This document shows positions 63,662 through 64,000 of a stretch of 64,000 nt of DNA, in pieces. Source of the DNA: CAZIKB01 sp964539665 (GTDB taxonomy: Bacteria > Zhuqueibacterota > Zhuqueibacteria > Oceanimicrobiales > Oceanimicrobiaceae); NCBI GenBank assembly GCA_964539665.1, contig CAZIKB010000004.1:62001-126000 (forward strand). Direction: 5' to 3'. The translations under genes were made by a program, and so were the position numbers. How positions within the stretch are numbered: position 1 is the stretch's first letter; each line of letters starts with the position of its first letter. The notes under the pieces are model-generated. The model was not told the DNA's origin and did no database searches. It worked only from the letters and a program-made list of their open reading frames with translations.

Positions 63662-64000
63662 ATTGTCTACTTTCTGTTATTATTAATCAATAAAGTTATA
63701 TTAATTTCAAGTTCACTGTCCAGGTGTATTTGTGAATGAATACATATCTTAGATTCTTCTCTTTTATTAGAATATAAAATACCCTTTTCAAATTACAAGC
63801 AAAAAGTAAAAAACGTGAGGACAAAATCACTATTATATTGTAAAACAAACTTGATACCAACAATATTTTTTTCAAAGACAAACGAATCAATATCTCTTTA
63901 CTTATTGATTATTAATAATTTATAAATAATTTCATATCCTTAGTAGAAAATTGGTAAATACTAATTAGAGACAGTTTTGTCTATATTTATTTTACGCATG
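63662..64000. other. AT-rich upstream region of the PAS-LuxR gene
   Basis: No convincing gene; a 64-codon minus frame (63696-63890) is low complexity. TTATTATTAATCAATAAAG (63677-63695) recurs at 62645-62662 and, inverted with one shifted base pair, at 63902-63918, so ATTAATCAATAA-type sites flank the regulator gene. Confidence 0.4.

Noticed and set aside
63696..63890. Minus-strand ORF of 64 codons near the window end
   Set aside because: It is low-complexity AT-rich sequence without a ribosome site; probably chance.

Overview
The window looks like chromosomal DNA from an uncultured, AT-rich, Gram-negative bacterium of the FCB group. A Calditrichota, KSB1 or Ignavibacteria-like lineage is my inference. 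The support is a C-terminal T9SS-type sorting domain (NYPNPFNP...ATGVYFYRLE style) on a secreted cytochrome, lipoproteins, outer-membrane barrels, many multihaem c-type cytochromes, and short dispersed intergenic repeats. There is no rRNA, and I saw no tRNA and no CRISPR array.

Left half (1-32 kb, mostly + strand). After a partial HepT toxin comes a MarR regulator with a strong palindrome in front of it. Behind it runs a long catabolic gene train: hydantoinase/oxoprolinase A and B, an ATC-hydrolase-like protein, acyl-CoA dehydrogenase, both subunits of a B12-dependent methylmalonyl-CoA mutase, an old-yellow-enzyme/2,4-dienoyl-CoA reductase relative, a family III CoA transferase, a fused indolepyruvate:ferredoxin oxidoreductase, a three-subunit molybdenum hydroxylase and a HisC-like aminotransferase. 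The set suggests degradation of a nitrogen-containing ring or amino-acid-derived compound through CoA thioesters to methylmalonyl/succinyl-CoA; the substrate is unknown. The A and B genes are separated by a Bro-N antirepressor-like gene and an Mrr-type nuclease. A degenerate motif (CAATGGRACAATAGAAC-like) recurs in six gaps of this gene train. From 22 to 32 kb follow a PQQ-propeller protein, two unknown genes, a ParE-type toxin-antitoxin pair ending in an attC-like hairpin, glnS, a lipoprotein dipeptidyl peptidase III and a small membrane protein.

Right half (32-64 kb, all genes on - strand) is a respiratory island. It holds seven multihaem cytochromes with 73 CXXCH, two CX3CH and four CX4CH motifs (79 in all), two membrane polyferredoxins, a Rieske/cytochrome b pair, the cytochrome c maturation proteins CcmE (CxxxY type) and CcmF, two outer-membrane barrel proteins and a TSUP exporter. 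A plausible path is quinol -> Rieske/cytochrome b or the NapC-like protein -> periplasmic cytochromes (14, 9, 8 and 4 haems) -> a 28-haem lipoprotein and a T9SS-exported cytochrome with an ethylbenzene-dehydrogenase-like haem b domain. That would fit extracellular electron transfer or a multihaem N/S-oxyanion respiration. An IS256-family element sits just upstream of the octahaem-Rieske-cytochrome b operon. A PAS-LuxR regulator follows the surface cytochrome. Decayed DsbA-HTH and YwiC-like genes lie at the left edge of the island.
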